Counted from the first letter of the stretch, positions 8,987 to 17,605 are shown. The stretch is 64,000 nucleotides of DNA from an uncultured bacterium (GCA_938083085.1 CALLKX010000039.1:38957-102956), one strand, 5' to 3'. The notes: generated by a model from the letters alone, not told the origin. Translations and numbers: made by a program.

Positions 8987-10420
8987 TCAGTTGCCGGCCT
9001 GGTGGACGACCTTGCCGCCCGAGATGGACGCGAGGACGCGTGTTGAACTGGACAGCGGGTCCCCGCTGAGAACGAGCAGATCGGCGTGCAGGCCGCGGCG
9101 GACCGAGCCGACCTTCGACTGCAGGTCGAAGACACGGGCGGGGCCCGCGGTGATGGCGTGGAAGGCGGCGTCTTCGTCGAGGCCGTGCCCGACCGCCGCG
9201 GCGGCGAGCAACGGAAGGTCGCGCGAGGCGCTCGCGGAGGTCGCACCGGACCCGATGAGCACCTCCACACCACGCGCGGACAGCTCACCGGCGAGGGCGA
9301 AGCCGGGGTCCATCTCGCCGACGTCACCGCCGGGCGAGCTGGGAGCAGGAGTGACGATCACGGGGATGCCACGCTCGGCGAGCTCATCCGCGAACAGAAG
9401 GGCGGAGCGGCCTCCCGCGAGGACCAGCCGCATGCGAGTGAACGGACGCGTGACCCGGAGGAGCTCGCGGAGCTCGAGGGCCTGCTCAACATGGATGACC
9501 ATGGGGACCTCCCCGCCGACAGCGCGGGCGAGGGAAGCCTTCTTGGCATCGAACTTGGGCGGGCGGGGACGCTTGTCCTCCTTGTACTTCTTCTCCTTGA
9601 GCTCCTCGCCCTCCTCCTTGGCCTCCTTGACCTTCTTGTCGCGGGACTTCTTCGCCTTCTTGAAGTCCTCGGCGAGCTCGGTCTCCTTCTTGGCGATCTC
9701 CTCTTCCCAGGTCTTCAGGTTGCTCTCGTAGGTCGCCACGTCGTCGGCGTACTTCTTCGCGCCACCGAGGGCGCTGGCGAGCCGGTCGACCTGGCCGACG
9801 CGTGAGACCGGGTCGAGGCCTGGGGCGTAGAGACGAGCGGAGATGGCGGCGTCCGCGAGGACCGGGACGGCGCCGTCGGCTCGGATGACCGCACCGACCC
9901 CCGAGACCGCCGCCGCGCTGCCGATCTCGACGCGCAGCATGAGCACGCCGGACTCCAAGAGGTCGTCGAGCACCTCGTCCTGACCGTACGGGTCGAGCGC
10001 GTCCGTCGCCCGGCTCGCGGTGTCCACGCGATCTGTGCGCGCAGAGGATGCGTCGACACCCGCCACGGACCACGGGTCGATGAACGCGGCGCAGATGACC
10101 TCGCCCTCGATGGTCTCCACCCCCTCAGGCGCTGCGAGATCCGTGCCCATGGCAACGATCCGACCGTCGCGGACGAGCAGGCCCATGTTGTCCAGGGACT
10201 TGCCTGGACTCACGATGACCTTGTTGGCGCGGAGGAACAGAAGTGAAGGCGCAGCCGGTGCGGCCTCGGGCGCCGGCTCGGGCGCGGGCTCGGGCGCGGG
10301 GTCGTCCTGGGCGGCCAGGGAAGCTGCAGTGAGCGCCGCTCCGGCGGTGAGCGCGATGCCGAGGTTGCGAAGCCTCCGCAGCGGAGAGCGGCGGTCGGGG
10401 CGCGTGGAGTAGGAACGCAT
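8987..10420 (-). CDS. Exported amidohydrolase-like protein with charged coiled-coil insert
   Basis: A 477-residue protein and probably the first gene of the seven-gene operon, since the 356 nt upstream hold no other minus-strand gene. It starts with a twin-basic leader and a hydrophobic segment (LGIALTAGAALTAASLAAQ), followed by a Pro/Glu/Ala-rich spacer. The metal strand is AAFIDPWSVAG, with no His. Around residues 225-295 there is a long Lys/Glu-rich helical insert, likely a coiled coil, of the kind also seen as a charged linker in the 985-residue paralogue. The protein ends with the family's GSVRRGLHADLLVLSGDP strand. Metal catalysis looks lost. The insert suggests a protein-protein contact role. 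Confidence 0.87.
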   Translation of the reverse strand: MRSYSTRPDRRSPLRRLRNLGIALTAGAALTAASLAAQDDPAPEPAPEPAPEAAPAAPSLLFLRANKVIVSPGKSLDNMGLLVRDGRIVAMGTDLAAPEGVETIEGEVICAAFIDPWSVAGVDASSARTDRVDTASRATDALDPYGQDEVLDDLLESGVLMLRVEIGSAAAVSGVGAVIRADGAVPVLADAAISARLYAPGLDPVSRVGQVDRLASALGGAKKYADDVATYESNLKTWEEEIAKKETELAEDFKKAKKSRDKKVKEAKEEGEELKEKKYKEDKRPRPPKFDAKKASLARAVGGEVPMVIHVEQALELRELLRVTRPFTRMRLVLAGGRSALLFADELAERGIPVIVTPAPSSPGGDVGEMDPGFALAGELSARGVEVLIGSGATSASASRDLPLLAAAAVGHGLDEDAAFHAITAGPARVFDLQSKVGSVRRGLHADLLVLSGDPLSSSTRVLASISGGKVVHQAGN

Positions 10421-10776
10421 GTGCTGGGTGTACGAGGGTCCGTGAGGACGTCAGAGGGAGAAAGCCCTGACGACATGGGCGCACAACGCATGGGTCCTCC
10501 GATGAGGACCCGATGGTCCGACGCCTCCTCATTCGATCGAGTCTCACCGATACTAGGCAGCGGGCACCCCTGAGACCAGAACCGCCGGTGCCGCTTAGTC
10601 AGTAGCCGAGAAAGACTTACGGGCTGGAGACTCCCCCCCTGATTCGTCTCGAATCGAGGCGCTCGTGTCCCCCAGCATTCCGCCGGCACAGCCGCGCCGG
10701 CGGGTCAGGAGTCCCGGACTCGAAAGTTGCCTGATTTTCCGTTCGAACCACACCGGATCTGCGCTTCGCCCGCGCA
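10421..10776. other. Intergenic region, divergent promoters expected
   Basis: These 356 nt separate the head of the amidohydrolase operon (minus) from the small plus-strand gene at 10777. I see no convincing coding frame, tRNA or clear -35/-10 pair. The only strong structure is the perfect 8-bp hairpin at 10492-10511, which would lie in the operon's 5' leader. Confidence 0.5.
10492..10511 (-). repeat. 8-bp inverted repeat in operon leader
   Basis: GGGTCCTC and GAGGACCC form a perfect 8-bp stem around the loop CGAT, 72 nt upstream of the first amidohydrolase start codon. It could be an operator or an RNA hairpin in the 5' leader. There is no U-tract, so a terminator is less likely. Confidence 0.4.
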
Positions 10777-11328
10777 ATGATCCCTGCCAAAAACCTCCAC
10801 CCCCTGCTCCTGGAGCCCTCTTATTGGAGAGGCCGGGCGCTTGCCCTGGAGGAACATCAAGGAGGGGTGGTTTGGACCCCGAGACCCGACCTCGAGACGC
10901 CGGGGGTCCGGGTGCTGGAGTTCCGGCTGAGGTCACTGGACGGGAGTCACCTCAGGGGGCTATTTGCTCGATCCACCTGGCGATCCGGGCCCTGCGATGC
11001 GATTCTACGCACCGTGAGGCCCGCCTCGAGGCTAGAAATCCAGGAGGACGGGGTCCGAGAGGGCACCGCGGAGTTTGTCCTGCAAGAGCCGGCAGGCCGC
11101 CCGCTGGCTGACCGTGTCCTCGACGTGGTCCTCCTGAGCCAGGTCGCGGCGGAGATGGACGGGATCTGCCGGGTCGAGGTCGACCATCGAACCAACCAGA
11201 ACACGCCCCAGAGCCAGGGCACGAGCGTCCACCACGTACACCAGTGGGAGTCAGACGCCGCCGCCATCGCCCAGCAGCTGCTCGTTCACCGGATCGTCTC
11301 GCCCTCGGCAGACGATCCGCTTCTCTAG
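10777..11328 (+). CDS. Hypothetical protein, 183 aa
   Basis: I do not recognise this protein. It is 183 residues long, soluble and without a signal peptide. The middle contains a beta-hairpin-like stretch (VRVLEFRLRSLDG) followed by HLRGLFA, a pattern loosely like the N-terminal strands of acyl esterases. The second half has alternating hydrophobic strands (RVLDVVLLSQVAAE). Third-position GC is visibly lower than in the neighbouring genes (cat caa gga, cta ttt gct), which could mean recent acquisition or weak selection. It stands alone on the plus strand between two minus-strand units. The frame looks coding but rests on composition only. Confidence 0.6.
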   Translation: MIPAKNLHPLLLEPSYWRGRALALEEHQGGVVWTPRPDLETPGVRVLEFRLRSLDGSHLRGLFARSTWRSGPCDAILRTVRPASRLEIQEDGVREGTAEFVLQEPAGRPLADRVLDVVLLSQVAAEMDGICRVEVDHRTNQNTPQSQGTSVHHVHQWESDAAAIAQQLLVHRIVSPSADDPLL

Positions 11329-11385
11329 GTCGGCCCTGTCTCAGGCGGGCCCAACTTCACGAAGGGCATGCCCCCAGTCGCGGGC

Positions 11386-11456
11386 GCTCCAGTCGCTGGG
11401 GCTCCAGTCGCCGGGGCTCCAGTCGCCGGGCCCCCTCGCCGGGCCCCCTCGCCGGG
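11386..11456. repeat. Short tandem repeats downstream of deoC
   Basis: Three 15-bp copies of gctccagtcgcYggg (11386-11430, the first with one mismatch) run directly into two 13-bp copies of ccccctcgccggg (11431-11456). They fill most of the gap between the plus-strand gene ending at 11328 and the deoC stop at 11461. The units share the core tcgccggg, so the second set looks like a shortened form of the first. They may be slippage products or a composite terminator between convergent genes. Confidence 0.8.
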
Positions 11457-11460
11457 CCCC

Positions 11461-12375
11461 TCAGTACCCTGAGCCCGCCGCGGCGGGAGCACCCTGGGCG
11501 ATCGCGACCGAGGCCGAGGCGCCGATCCGAGTGGCGCCTGCCTCCAGCATGGCCCGAGCCGCTGCGGCGTCCCTGACGCCGCCCGACGCCTTGACGCCGA
11601 CCACCGGCCCGACGGCGCGCCGCATCAAGGAGACGTCCTCGACGGTCGCACCACCGCTGCTGAAGCCGGTGGACGTCTTCACGAAGTCGGCGCCGGCAGC
11701 CTTGCAGAGCTCGCTGGCCCGCACGATCTCGTCCTTGGTCAGAAGGCAGGTCTCCAGGATCACCTTCAAACGTGCACCCAGCCCGTGGCAAGTCGCCGCC
11801 ACCGCGGCCACGTCCGCGCGAACGGCCTCGAGGTGCCCTGACTTCATCGCGCCCACGTTGAGGACCATGTCCACCTCGCAGGCACCGTCCTCGATGGCCC
11901 GACGGGCCTCGTAGCTCTTTACCTCCGTGAGCGCTGCCCCGAGGGGAAAGCCCACGACCGTGCACACGAGGACGCCAGAGCCGTCCAGGATCTCCGCGCA
12001 ACGGCGGACCCAGGTGGAGTTGACGCAGACCGAGGCGAAGCGGTTCTCGATGGCCTCCGCGCAGAGCTGATCGACCTCAGCCTGGGTGGCGTCGGGCTTG
12101 AGCAGCGTGTGGTCGATGGAGCTCGCGATATCGCCGAGGCGTGACGGATCAGGACAGCGGGCGCTCCCGTCCCCGGGCGCGGCAGAGGAGCAGACCCCGA
12201 GCCTGCAGGCCCCTGCGGCCACCAGCGGACGCGCAGCCGCCGCGAGGTCCACCTGGAGTGAGAACGAGGAGCCGGCCCCGTGGAGGCGCTCGCCGGAGAG
12301 CAATCGCGCTCCAATCTCGGCGAGGAGGTCCTCGAGGGCCGTGGGATCCAGGCCGTCCTGAGTGGGTTCAATCAT
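11461..12375 (-). CDS. deoC: Deoxyribose-phosphate aldolase with N-terminal extension
   Basis: DeoC cleaves 2-deoxyribose-5-phosphate to glyceraldehyde-3-phosphate and acetaldehyde, the last step of deoxynucleoside breakdown. The catalytic core begins near residue 83 ([11 protein letters not shown]) and holds the Schiff-base lysine (Lys233 in FVKTSTGF), the second lysine (Lys262 in VKASGG) and Asp169 (EVDMVLN). The protein is 304 residues, longer than usual, because of an N-terminal extension of about 80 residues with three cysteines (57, 62, 73) that is not part of the aldolase fold. It lies 12 nt after the RpiB-like gene and is likely cotranscribed. The other deo genes are about 5 kb away on the same strand. 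Confidence 0.95.
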   Translation of the reverse strand: MIEPTQDGLDPTALEDLLAEIGARLLSGERLHGAGSSFSLQVDLAAAARPLVAAGACRLGVCSSAAPGDGSARCPDPSRLGDIASSIDHTLLKPDATQAEVDQLCAEAIENRFASVCVNSTWVRRCAEILDGSGVLVCTVVGFPLGAALTEVKSYEARRAIEDGACEVDMVLNVGAMKSGHLEAVRADVAAVAATCHGLGARLKVILETCLLTKDEIVRASELCKAAGADFVKTSTGFSSGGATVEDVSLMRRAVGPVVGVKASGGVRDAAAARAMLEAGATRIGASASVAIAQGAPAAAGSGY

Positions 12376-12387
12376 CGAATCGCGGGG

Positions 12388-13281
12388 TCATCCTCGCCCC
12401 TCATCGAAGGTTCGGGCCAGCTGGCGGGTCCGCAGATGCGCGGCCTCCACCTGGAGCGTCTTGTCGTTGCGCCGGGCGTGCCGTCCCTCGCCCTCCGCCG
12501 TGGAGAGAAACGCCACGAGCACCTCGCGCGCCGCGGAGAGGTCGAGATGCCCGGACCCCAGGGTGAGCACGTTGGCGTGGTTGTGCTCGCGCGCGTTCCG
12601 CGCGGAGGCGGCGTTCCAGCAGTTCGCGGCCAGCACGCCCGGGACCTTGTTGGCCACCATCGCGGAGCCGATCCCCGCGCCGTCCACGATGATGCCCAGG
12701 TCCACCCTGCCCTCGGACACCTCTCGCGCGACCAGGCTCGCGAAGTCTGGGTAGTCCACCGAGACCGCTGCGGTGTCCGGCCCGAGGTCCACGGGCCGCT
12801 CGCCCATCTCCTTGAGGAGCGGGATCAGCTGCGACTTCAGATCATGGCCGCCGTGGTCGCTCGCCACCGCGATACGCGCGGGGCGGCGTGCGACGCTGGC
12901 GACGGGCGCGAGCGGCTCCGCCGAGCGACCCGTCACGAAGGTGACGCCCTTCTGGAAAGCAAGGTCCCTGGCCATGGGCGTGATCCGCGCGCGGGGGGGG
13001 ATCACGAGCTCTGAGCCCTCCGCCGCGGCCCGCACGAGGCCCTCGCCCACGAGCTCACGCTCCGCCGATTCCCCAGGCGCGGAGCCCTGGCTCGCGGCCC
13101 CTGGCTGCCCCATGGACTCCAGCGCAACGGCGCCGGGGAGCGACACGCGCTCAGTAGAGGCTGAACCCGCAGGGGTCTGGCCGACCGGGGCCTGGGCCAT
13201 GGCACGCCGCGCCGCGCGACGGGCGATCGCTCGTACCGACTGGCTCGGGTCGTTTCCTGAGGGTCCCTCGGGGCTGGACAT
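12388..13281 (-). CDS. RpiB/LacAB-type sugar-phosphate isomerase with long N-terminus
   Basis: The last 160 or so residues form an RpiB/LacA/LacB domain (IAVASDHGGHDLK near the start, ANKVPGVLAANCWN, EHNHANVLTLGSG). RpiB enzymes interconvert ribose-5-phosphate and ribulose-5-phosphate. The catalytic Cys of RpiB (normally CGTGIG) is replaced here by Asp (VDGAGIG), closer to LacA-type sites, so the substrate may differ. The first 110 or so residues hold a basic amphipathic helix (VRAIARRAARRAMAQ), a flexible Gly/Ala/Pro/Ser linker and an ITPMARDLAFQKG segment. I chose the ATG at 13281. The frame stays open upstream, but that part overlaps the divergent gene and its promoter. Pairing with deoC resembles sugar-phosphate-utilising microcompartment cargo; no shell genes are in the window. 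Confidence 0.85.
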   Translation of the reverse strand: MSSPEGPSGNDPSQSVRAIARRAARRAMAQAPVGQTPAGSASTERVSLPGAVALESMGQPGAASQGSAPGESAERELVGEGLVRAAAEGSELVIPPRARITPMARDLAFQKGVTFVTGRSAEPLAPVASVARRPARIAVASDHGGHDLKSQLIPLLKEMGERPVDLGPDTAAVSVDYPDFASLVAREVSEGRVDLGIIVDGAGIGSAMVANKVPGVLAANCWNAASARNAREHNHANVLTLGSGHLDLSAAREVLVAFLSTAEGEGRHARRNDKTLQVEAAHLRTRQLARTFDEGRG

Positions 13282-13302
13282 CGTGGGCAGAGTGTAGTGC
13301 GA

Positions 13303-13320
13303 CCGCACGAGAAGGTGCGG
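13303..13320. repeat. Inverted repeat in divergent promoter region
   Basis: CCGCAC and GTGCGG form a 6-bp inverted repeat around GAGAAG, 22 nt upstream of the rpiB-like start and on the upstream side of the dynamin gene's likely promoter. It is a candidate operator for either gene. No regulator is identified. Confidence 0.3.
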
Positions 13321-13336
13321 ACCGTCCCGCCAGCCT

Positions 13337-13364
13337 TTGGATTCCTCATCTGCGTGCTTATAGT
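13337..13364 (+). promoter_or_regulatory. Candidate sigma-70-type promoter for dynamin-like gene
   Basis: TTGGAT at 13337-13342 and TATAGT at 13359-13364 are 16 bp apart, a fair match to -35/-10 consensus. The -10 element ends 57 nt before the ATG at 13422. Confidence 0.4.
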
Positions 13365-13421
13365 GGGGCCAGACGGGGGTACGCACGCCCCCTCCCCACC
13401 GCACCCCAACAGGACGCTGCC

Positions 13422-15650
13422 ATGCGCACACTGCTCAGCCAGTTCTGCGAGGCCTTCGACGCCACGGTCCGACCCCTCCTCACGCCCATCAGCGAGGCCA
13501 ACGCCGCGCTGAATGAAGCGGAGGGAGATCTCGGTATCCCCGAGGTACGAGCCGACCTCCTCGACCTTCAACACCGCATCCAGGGACTCGTCGACAAGGT
13601 CGCCGAGCAGCAGGCTTATGTCCTGCTCTTCGGACCGCTGAAGAGTGGCAAGTCCACGCTGATGAACGCCCTGGCGGGCACCTATGTCAGCGAGGTCTCC
13701 AGCCTGCCGGCCTACCCGTGCATGGTGTATCTCTCCCATGCCGAAGAGCGCGTGTTCTACGTCTCGCGCTACAGCGGCGAGATGGAACGCTTCACCGACC
13801 CCGCGGCCCTCTACGGGCACGTGAACGGCGCCCATGAGGAGCTCGCCTCGAAGCTGCGTGCCTCCGAGGCGGCGGAGATCGAGTTCGACCCCTCGCGTCA
13901 CTTCCAGGACGCGATCCGGAAGGTCGATGTGCGGCTGCCCGCGGGCGACCTCGCTCAGTCCGGCGCTGTCCTCGTCGACACCCCCGGCCTCTACAGCCGG
14001 ATGAAGTTTGGCTACGACCGCATGACCAAGGAGTTCCGCGACTCCGCGTCCTGCGCCATCTTCGTGGTGAAGTCCGACAACCTGTTCCTTGAGCAGGTCT
14101 TCGAGGAGTTCGAGGACCTGCTCGAGCTCTTCAGCCGGATCTTCCTGGTCGTCAACCTCGACACCACGAAGAGCGACCTCTCCCCCGATGGGAGCCTGGT
14201 GCCCAGCCTCGAGCAGGAAGACCCGCTCCGGATCATCGACGCCTTCGAGAACCTCGCGATGAGCGCGCCCCTGAAGCGCGCCGCCGACGACGGTCGACTG
14301 AAGATCTACCCGGTGGACCTCCTCAGCGCCGCGAGCCACCGGCTGAGCGAGCCGGCCGAGGAAACCCCGGAGGTCCCCGTCCGAGGTCAGGCGAACTTCG
14401 ATGCGTTCCTCGAGGACCTGACCGATTACCTCAACAGCACGGACTACCTCGTGGCGTTCCTCGGGGACAGCCTCAGGCGCGCCTCGTGCCTCCTCGGGGA
14501 TCTCGAGGGCGTTTGCAGCCACGACTCCATCACCGCTCTGCGGGAGCACGCGGACGCGCTCGACGCCCAGCGCCAGGACCAACAGCGACGCCGCCACGCC
14601 GTCCACCGGCTCCGCGCTTTCGACTGGCGAAGCGCCTTCCAGGAGCTCGACGAGAAGCTCGCCCCCTCGATCCGTGAGCGGGCGGCCGTGGCCAGCAAGG
14701 CCACGGAGAAGGAGCTCGATCGCCTTGTGAACCAGTGGTTCCTCTCCGACGCCAGCTTCGAGTCGCTGATCCACGATGACCTGATCCCCAGGCTCGCAGG
14801 CTTCGAGGCCGAGCTGACAGGCTTTGTCGCCGAGACTCTCGAGGAGGAGGTCCAGCCCGGAACCGCAGGGCTGCTGCTCCCGAGCAACATCGGCGCCGAC
14901 CTTCACGCCGCGGACATCGACCTCGGCGAGCTCGGTCTCGAGTCCCTGGGCGCCATGAGCAAGGACTCAGCCCTCGGTCACGTCACGGCGCCCGTGGCCC
15001 TGAAGCGCGTCCCGGTCAAGCGAAGCGTGCTCGACTGGCTCCTCTTTCGGTCTCAGGCCCGTTGCCGTGAACGCCTCTTCGGTAGCGAGACCAACCCCGC
15101 CGCCCGGATCCCAGTGGACCGCAAGACGCGCCGCCTCGGTGAAGACGGCCGGCGGACGATCCTGCGCGAACTCGACCTCTTCAAGAGTCGCTTCTTCGTG
15201 GAGACGATCCAGCGCGCCCATCGCCACCTCGTGTCGCGCTACGCCGACTTCGCCGTGGACGCCATGGCGGAGCGGCTCGAGGCGCGCGAGGAGACCATCG
15301 GGCTCCGCCTGCAGGACCTCGTGGACTCGCTCATGCAGCGGCGCAAGGTGCTCAGTCACATCGCCTCGCTCCAGGCCCGCGCAGGCGAGGTCCGCGGCGG
15401 AGTCGACGAGTTGACTGCCGCCTACGGGCAGACCGAGCCCGAGAGGCTCATCCAGCCCGTTCCCTCCGGCGGCCTCCCGACCGCTCCGCAGATCGACGGC
15501 GGGATCACGACGATCCCGGCGCCCGCCGCCCTCAACGCGGCCGCCCAAGCCACCGAGGCCGCGCCCTTTGCCCCCGGGCTGATCGAGATCCCTCCGGCGC
15601 CGATGCCAGAGGATGACCGGGTCGGAGAAGACGAGCTCTCCGCGAGCTAA
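13422..15650 (+). CDS. Dynamin-like GTPase
   Basis: A 742-residue large GTPase of the bacterial dynamin-like group. A short helical lead-in is followed by the P-loop GPLKSGKS at residues 71-78 and the G3 motif DTPGLY near residue 186. A VVNLDTTKSD stretch sits where the G4 (NKxD) motif would be, and its altered form lowers certainty about base specificity. The rest is mostly helical, as in dynamin stalks (residues about 330-680), and the last 60 residues are Pro/Ala-rich and probably disordered. Bacterial dynamins remodel or repair membranes. No transmembrane helix is seen, so membrane contact would be through a paddle or a partner. It is divergent from the rpiB-like gene and convergent with a membrane NTPase. 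Confidence 0.85.
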   Translation: MRTLLSQFCEAFDATVRPLLTPISEANAALNEAEGDLGIPEVRADLLDLQHRIQGLVDKVAEQQAYVLLFGPLKSGKSTLMNALAGTYVSEVSSLPAYPCMVYLSHAEERVFYVSRYSGEMERFTDPAALYGHVNGAHEELASKLRASEAAEIEFDPSRHFQDAIRKVDVRLPAGDLAQSGAVLVDTPGLYSRMKFGYDRMTKEFRDSASCAIFVVKSDNLFLEQVFEEFEDLLELFSRIFLVVNLDTTKSDLSPDGSLVPSLEQEDPLRIIDAFENLAMSAPLKRAADDGRLKIYPVDLLSAASHRLSEPAEETPEVPVRGQANFDAFLEDLTDYLNSTDYLVAFLGDSLRRASCLLGDLEGVCSHDSITALREHADALDAQRQDQQRRRHAVHRLRAFDWRSAFQELDEKLAPSIRERAAVASKATEKELDRLVNQWFLSDASFESLIHDDLIPRLAGFEAELTGFVAETLEEEVQPGTAGLLLPSNIGADLHAADIDLGELGLESLGAMSKDSALGHVTAPVALKRVPVKRSVLDWLLFRSQARCRERLFGSETNPAARIPVDRKTRRLGEDGRRTILRELDLFKSRFFVETIQRAHRHLVSRYADFAVDAMAERLEAREETIGLRLQDLVDSLMQRRKVLSHIASLQARAGEVRGGVDELTAAYGQTEPERLIQPVPSGGLPTAPQIDGGITTIPAPAALNAAAQATEAAPFAPGLIEIPPAPMPEDDRVGEDELSAS

Positions 15651-15837
15651 CCCGCTCGCGATCAGGCCACAGCGGCGGGGCTCCAGAACCCCTGCACCGC
15701 TTCACGCTGCGGCGGCTGTCCACCAAGGGCGGTCGCCGCAGCTCGTTCAGGACCCCGTCCTGATCGCAGCTCCCCGGAGAGCCTCGGAGAGACTCTGCGC
15801 CAGGCCCTTGCCTCTGGCGTAGCGTTGGGATCCCGCT

Positions 15838-16014
15838 CTACAGGGAGGGAGTTCCGCCGGTGACGAAGACCGGCGGGCCCACCGTCTCTGGCTCAGGCGC
15901 CTCATCAGCGCGCTGCAGAGTGACCGCGATCACCGTGATCACCAGGGCGGTGATGGCCACGAGGAGCACGCTCAAGAGCGTGCGGTGACGGAGGGCGGGT
16001 AGGAGGGAGCGCAT
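15838..16014 (-). CDS. Small single-pass membrane protein, 58 aa
   Basis: From the ATG at 16014 the frame gives MRSLLPALRHRTLLSV followed by one strong transmembrane helix (VLLVAITALVITVIAVTL) and a short acidic/Pro-rich tail ending in GTPSL. The frame remains open further upstream, but that part overlaps the NTPase gene and has shadow-like composition. It lies 82 nt after the NTPase stop on the same strand and may be cotranscribed with it. Function unknown. The hydrophobic helix is the main reason to believe it is real. Confidence 0.5.
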   Translation of the reverse strand: MRSLLPALRHRTLLSVLLVAITALVITVIAVTLQRADEAPEPETVGPPVFVTGGTPSL

Positions 16015-16096
16015 GGCTGAGTCGGTAGTGTCGGACACGGCACAGGCTTCCGACTCAAAAACCGCGAGAAGTGCCTCTCCAGGGGATGCCCTGCCC

Positions 16097-17605
16097 TCAG
16101 TTGAGAACTCGCCGGAGGCCGCGAGCACGATCCAGCCAACTGGCGCGCAGGAGGTCGAACCGACGCCGCGGCACCCGCCACTCCGGGCTCTCCAAGTCGA
16201 GCCCATCGGCGAGGTCTCGCGCGTGCTCCGCCAGCACCGCCCCCAGGAAGCCAAACGCAAGGCGCGGCGTCCCGAGCTCCGCCAAGGTTCCACGAAGCTC
16301 GTCCTCGGTAATCTCGGCGTCGAAGTAGTCGCGAAGGCTGGACCCCGGGGAGCCGACGTCCGCGCCGCCGTCGCGCACCGCCACCAAACGCTGGGTCGCC
16401 ACCTGAGCGAGCTCCTGCCCGGTCCAGCGCAGCTCAGGGATCGTGTTCGCCTTGTCGAGCCGCATGTTCTTCAGCTCCTCCGGGGACGCACCGAGGTAGA
16501 GCCTGCTGAGCTCGATGGGAAGGAACAGCTTCAGGGCGAGCCCCTCGAACTGGAGGAGCCGGTGCTCCAGCAGCGGCTCGACGAACGGGCGCATGAGATC
16601 AGCCCGACCCGAGAGCATGGTGGCCTCGTCCACGCGGTCCATCAGCACGTAGAAGCTGTCCTTGCCGAGCCCCCGCAGGATCGCGATGAAGCGCTGCAAG
16701 AGAACGAGGCGTGAACCGACCGAGCTGCCGTCCGGCAGAGCGAGGTCCCGCCGGGTGCTCGGGGGCACGAGCTGCAGCAGACGCGCGAGGGGCTCGGGGT
16801 CCCTGGGAACGACGCGGATCGCGCGGATCGCCACGCTCGCGCGGCCACGGAGCCAGAAGCGCCGACCTGCGACCCACACGCCAGCCACGCCCAGCAGCGC
16901 GAACCCCAGCGCGGTCTGAATGTCGGCCGACGGTCGAGGGATCGCGCCCAGCTCGAGCGGTAGATCGAAGTGCGCGTCGACAAGGAAGAGCACGCCGATG
17001 AGCGTCAAGACCAGGATCACCGCGCGCCGCGCGAAGGCCAACGGCCGGCGCGCCCGGATGGCGCGTCGCAGGGCGCCGTGCAGCTCAATACCGGAGAGCT
17101 CATCGCTCCTTGAGAACAGCGCTGCGAGGGCCAACAGGGTCGCCTTCTGCTTGGGTACCAGCCCGCGTGCTCCGGGGTGGGCGCCGTCCACGATCTCGTG
17201 ACTGAGCCGAGACACACCCAGGCTCAAGATCGCGTCCAAGTGATCCGCGAGCCCAAAGCGCTCCACCACTCGCCGCGGCGTCTTCGCCCCGTGGGGCGGC
17301 AACCGATCGGCCTTGCGCGCCTCGTTCAGGAAGGCGTCGAACTCCGTGTACTCCACGACAAAGGCCCCCGAGTCGTCTCCCTCCAGTCGCCTGCGCATGG
17401 CCAGCCGGAGCCCGCTCTTGCCGCTGCCCTTCTCGCCGAAGACCACACCTGGCCCCGGCATCCGCGGATCTCCGAAGAGCCGGTCAAAGGACGAGTGCAC
17501 GGCCTCCGCCGGAACCCTGGGGAGGACCGGGTCCTTGTCGGCGTCCTGCTGGACAAACGGGTCCTCTTCGAGGCCCCAGTGGCGGCGCCAGGTCTGCGTG
17601 AACAT
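16097..17605 (-). CDS. Membrane-anchored KAP/ExeA-like P-loop NTPase
   Basis: A 502-residue ATPase. It opens with WGLEEDPF, like the GLxxxPF start of ExeA/TniB-type AAA proteins, and has a Walker A loop GEKGSGKSG at residues 57-65. A Walker B-type strand (FYVLMDRVDEA) lies near residue 320. Two transmembrane helices are inserted between Walker A and Walker B, at roughly residues 195-215 and 240-258. That layout is a hallmark of KAP-family NTPases, which tether to the inner face of the membrane. Such ATPases often assemble or recruit membrane complexes. Its gene converges on the dynamin-like GTPase and precedes a tiny membrane protein. A joint role in membrane organisation is possible but only inferred from position. 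Confidence 0.72.
   Translation of the reverse strand: MFTQTWRRHWGLEEDPFVQQDADKDPVLPRVPAEAVHSSFDRLFGDPRMPGPGVVFGEKGSGKSGLRLAMRRRLEGDDSGAFVVEYTEFDAFLNEARKADRLPPHGAKTPRRVVERFGLADHLDAILSLGVSRLSHEIVDGAHPGARGLVPKQKATLLALAALFSRSDELSGIELHGALRRAIRARRPLAFARRAVILVLTLIGVLFLVDAHFDLPLELGAIPRPSADIQTALGFALLGVAGVWVAGRRFWLRGRASVAIRAIRVVPRDPEPLARLLQLVPPSTRRDLALPDGSSVGSRLVLLQRFIAILRGLGKDSFYVLMDRVDEATMLSGRADLMRPFVEPLLEHRLLQFEGLALKLFLPIELSRLYLGASPEELKNMRLDKANTIPELRWTGQELAQVATQRLVAVRDGGADVGSPGSSLRDYFDAEITEDELRGTLAELGTPRLAFGFLGAVLAEHARDLADGLDLESPEWRVPRRRFDLLRASWLDRARGLRRVLN

Noticed and set aside
11461..13281. A complete bacterial microcompartment locus
   Set aside because: Only cargo-like enzymes are present. No BMC shell protein, aldehyde dehydrogenase or PduL is in the window, so the idea is kept only as a hypothesis.
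13002..14906. A 634-codon minus-strand frame
   Set aside because: It lies antisense to the dynamin-like gene and out of frame with the rpiB-like gene. No domain is seen and the dynamin motifs are on the other strand.
15651..15837. Short plus-strand frame after the dynamin-like gene
   Set aside because: It starts inside the dynamin gene, is Arg/Pro/Ala-rich and has no features of a protein.
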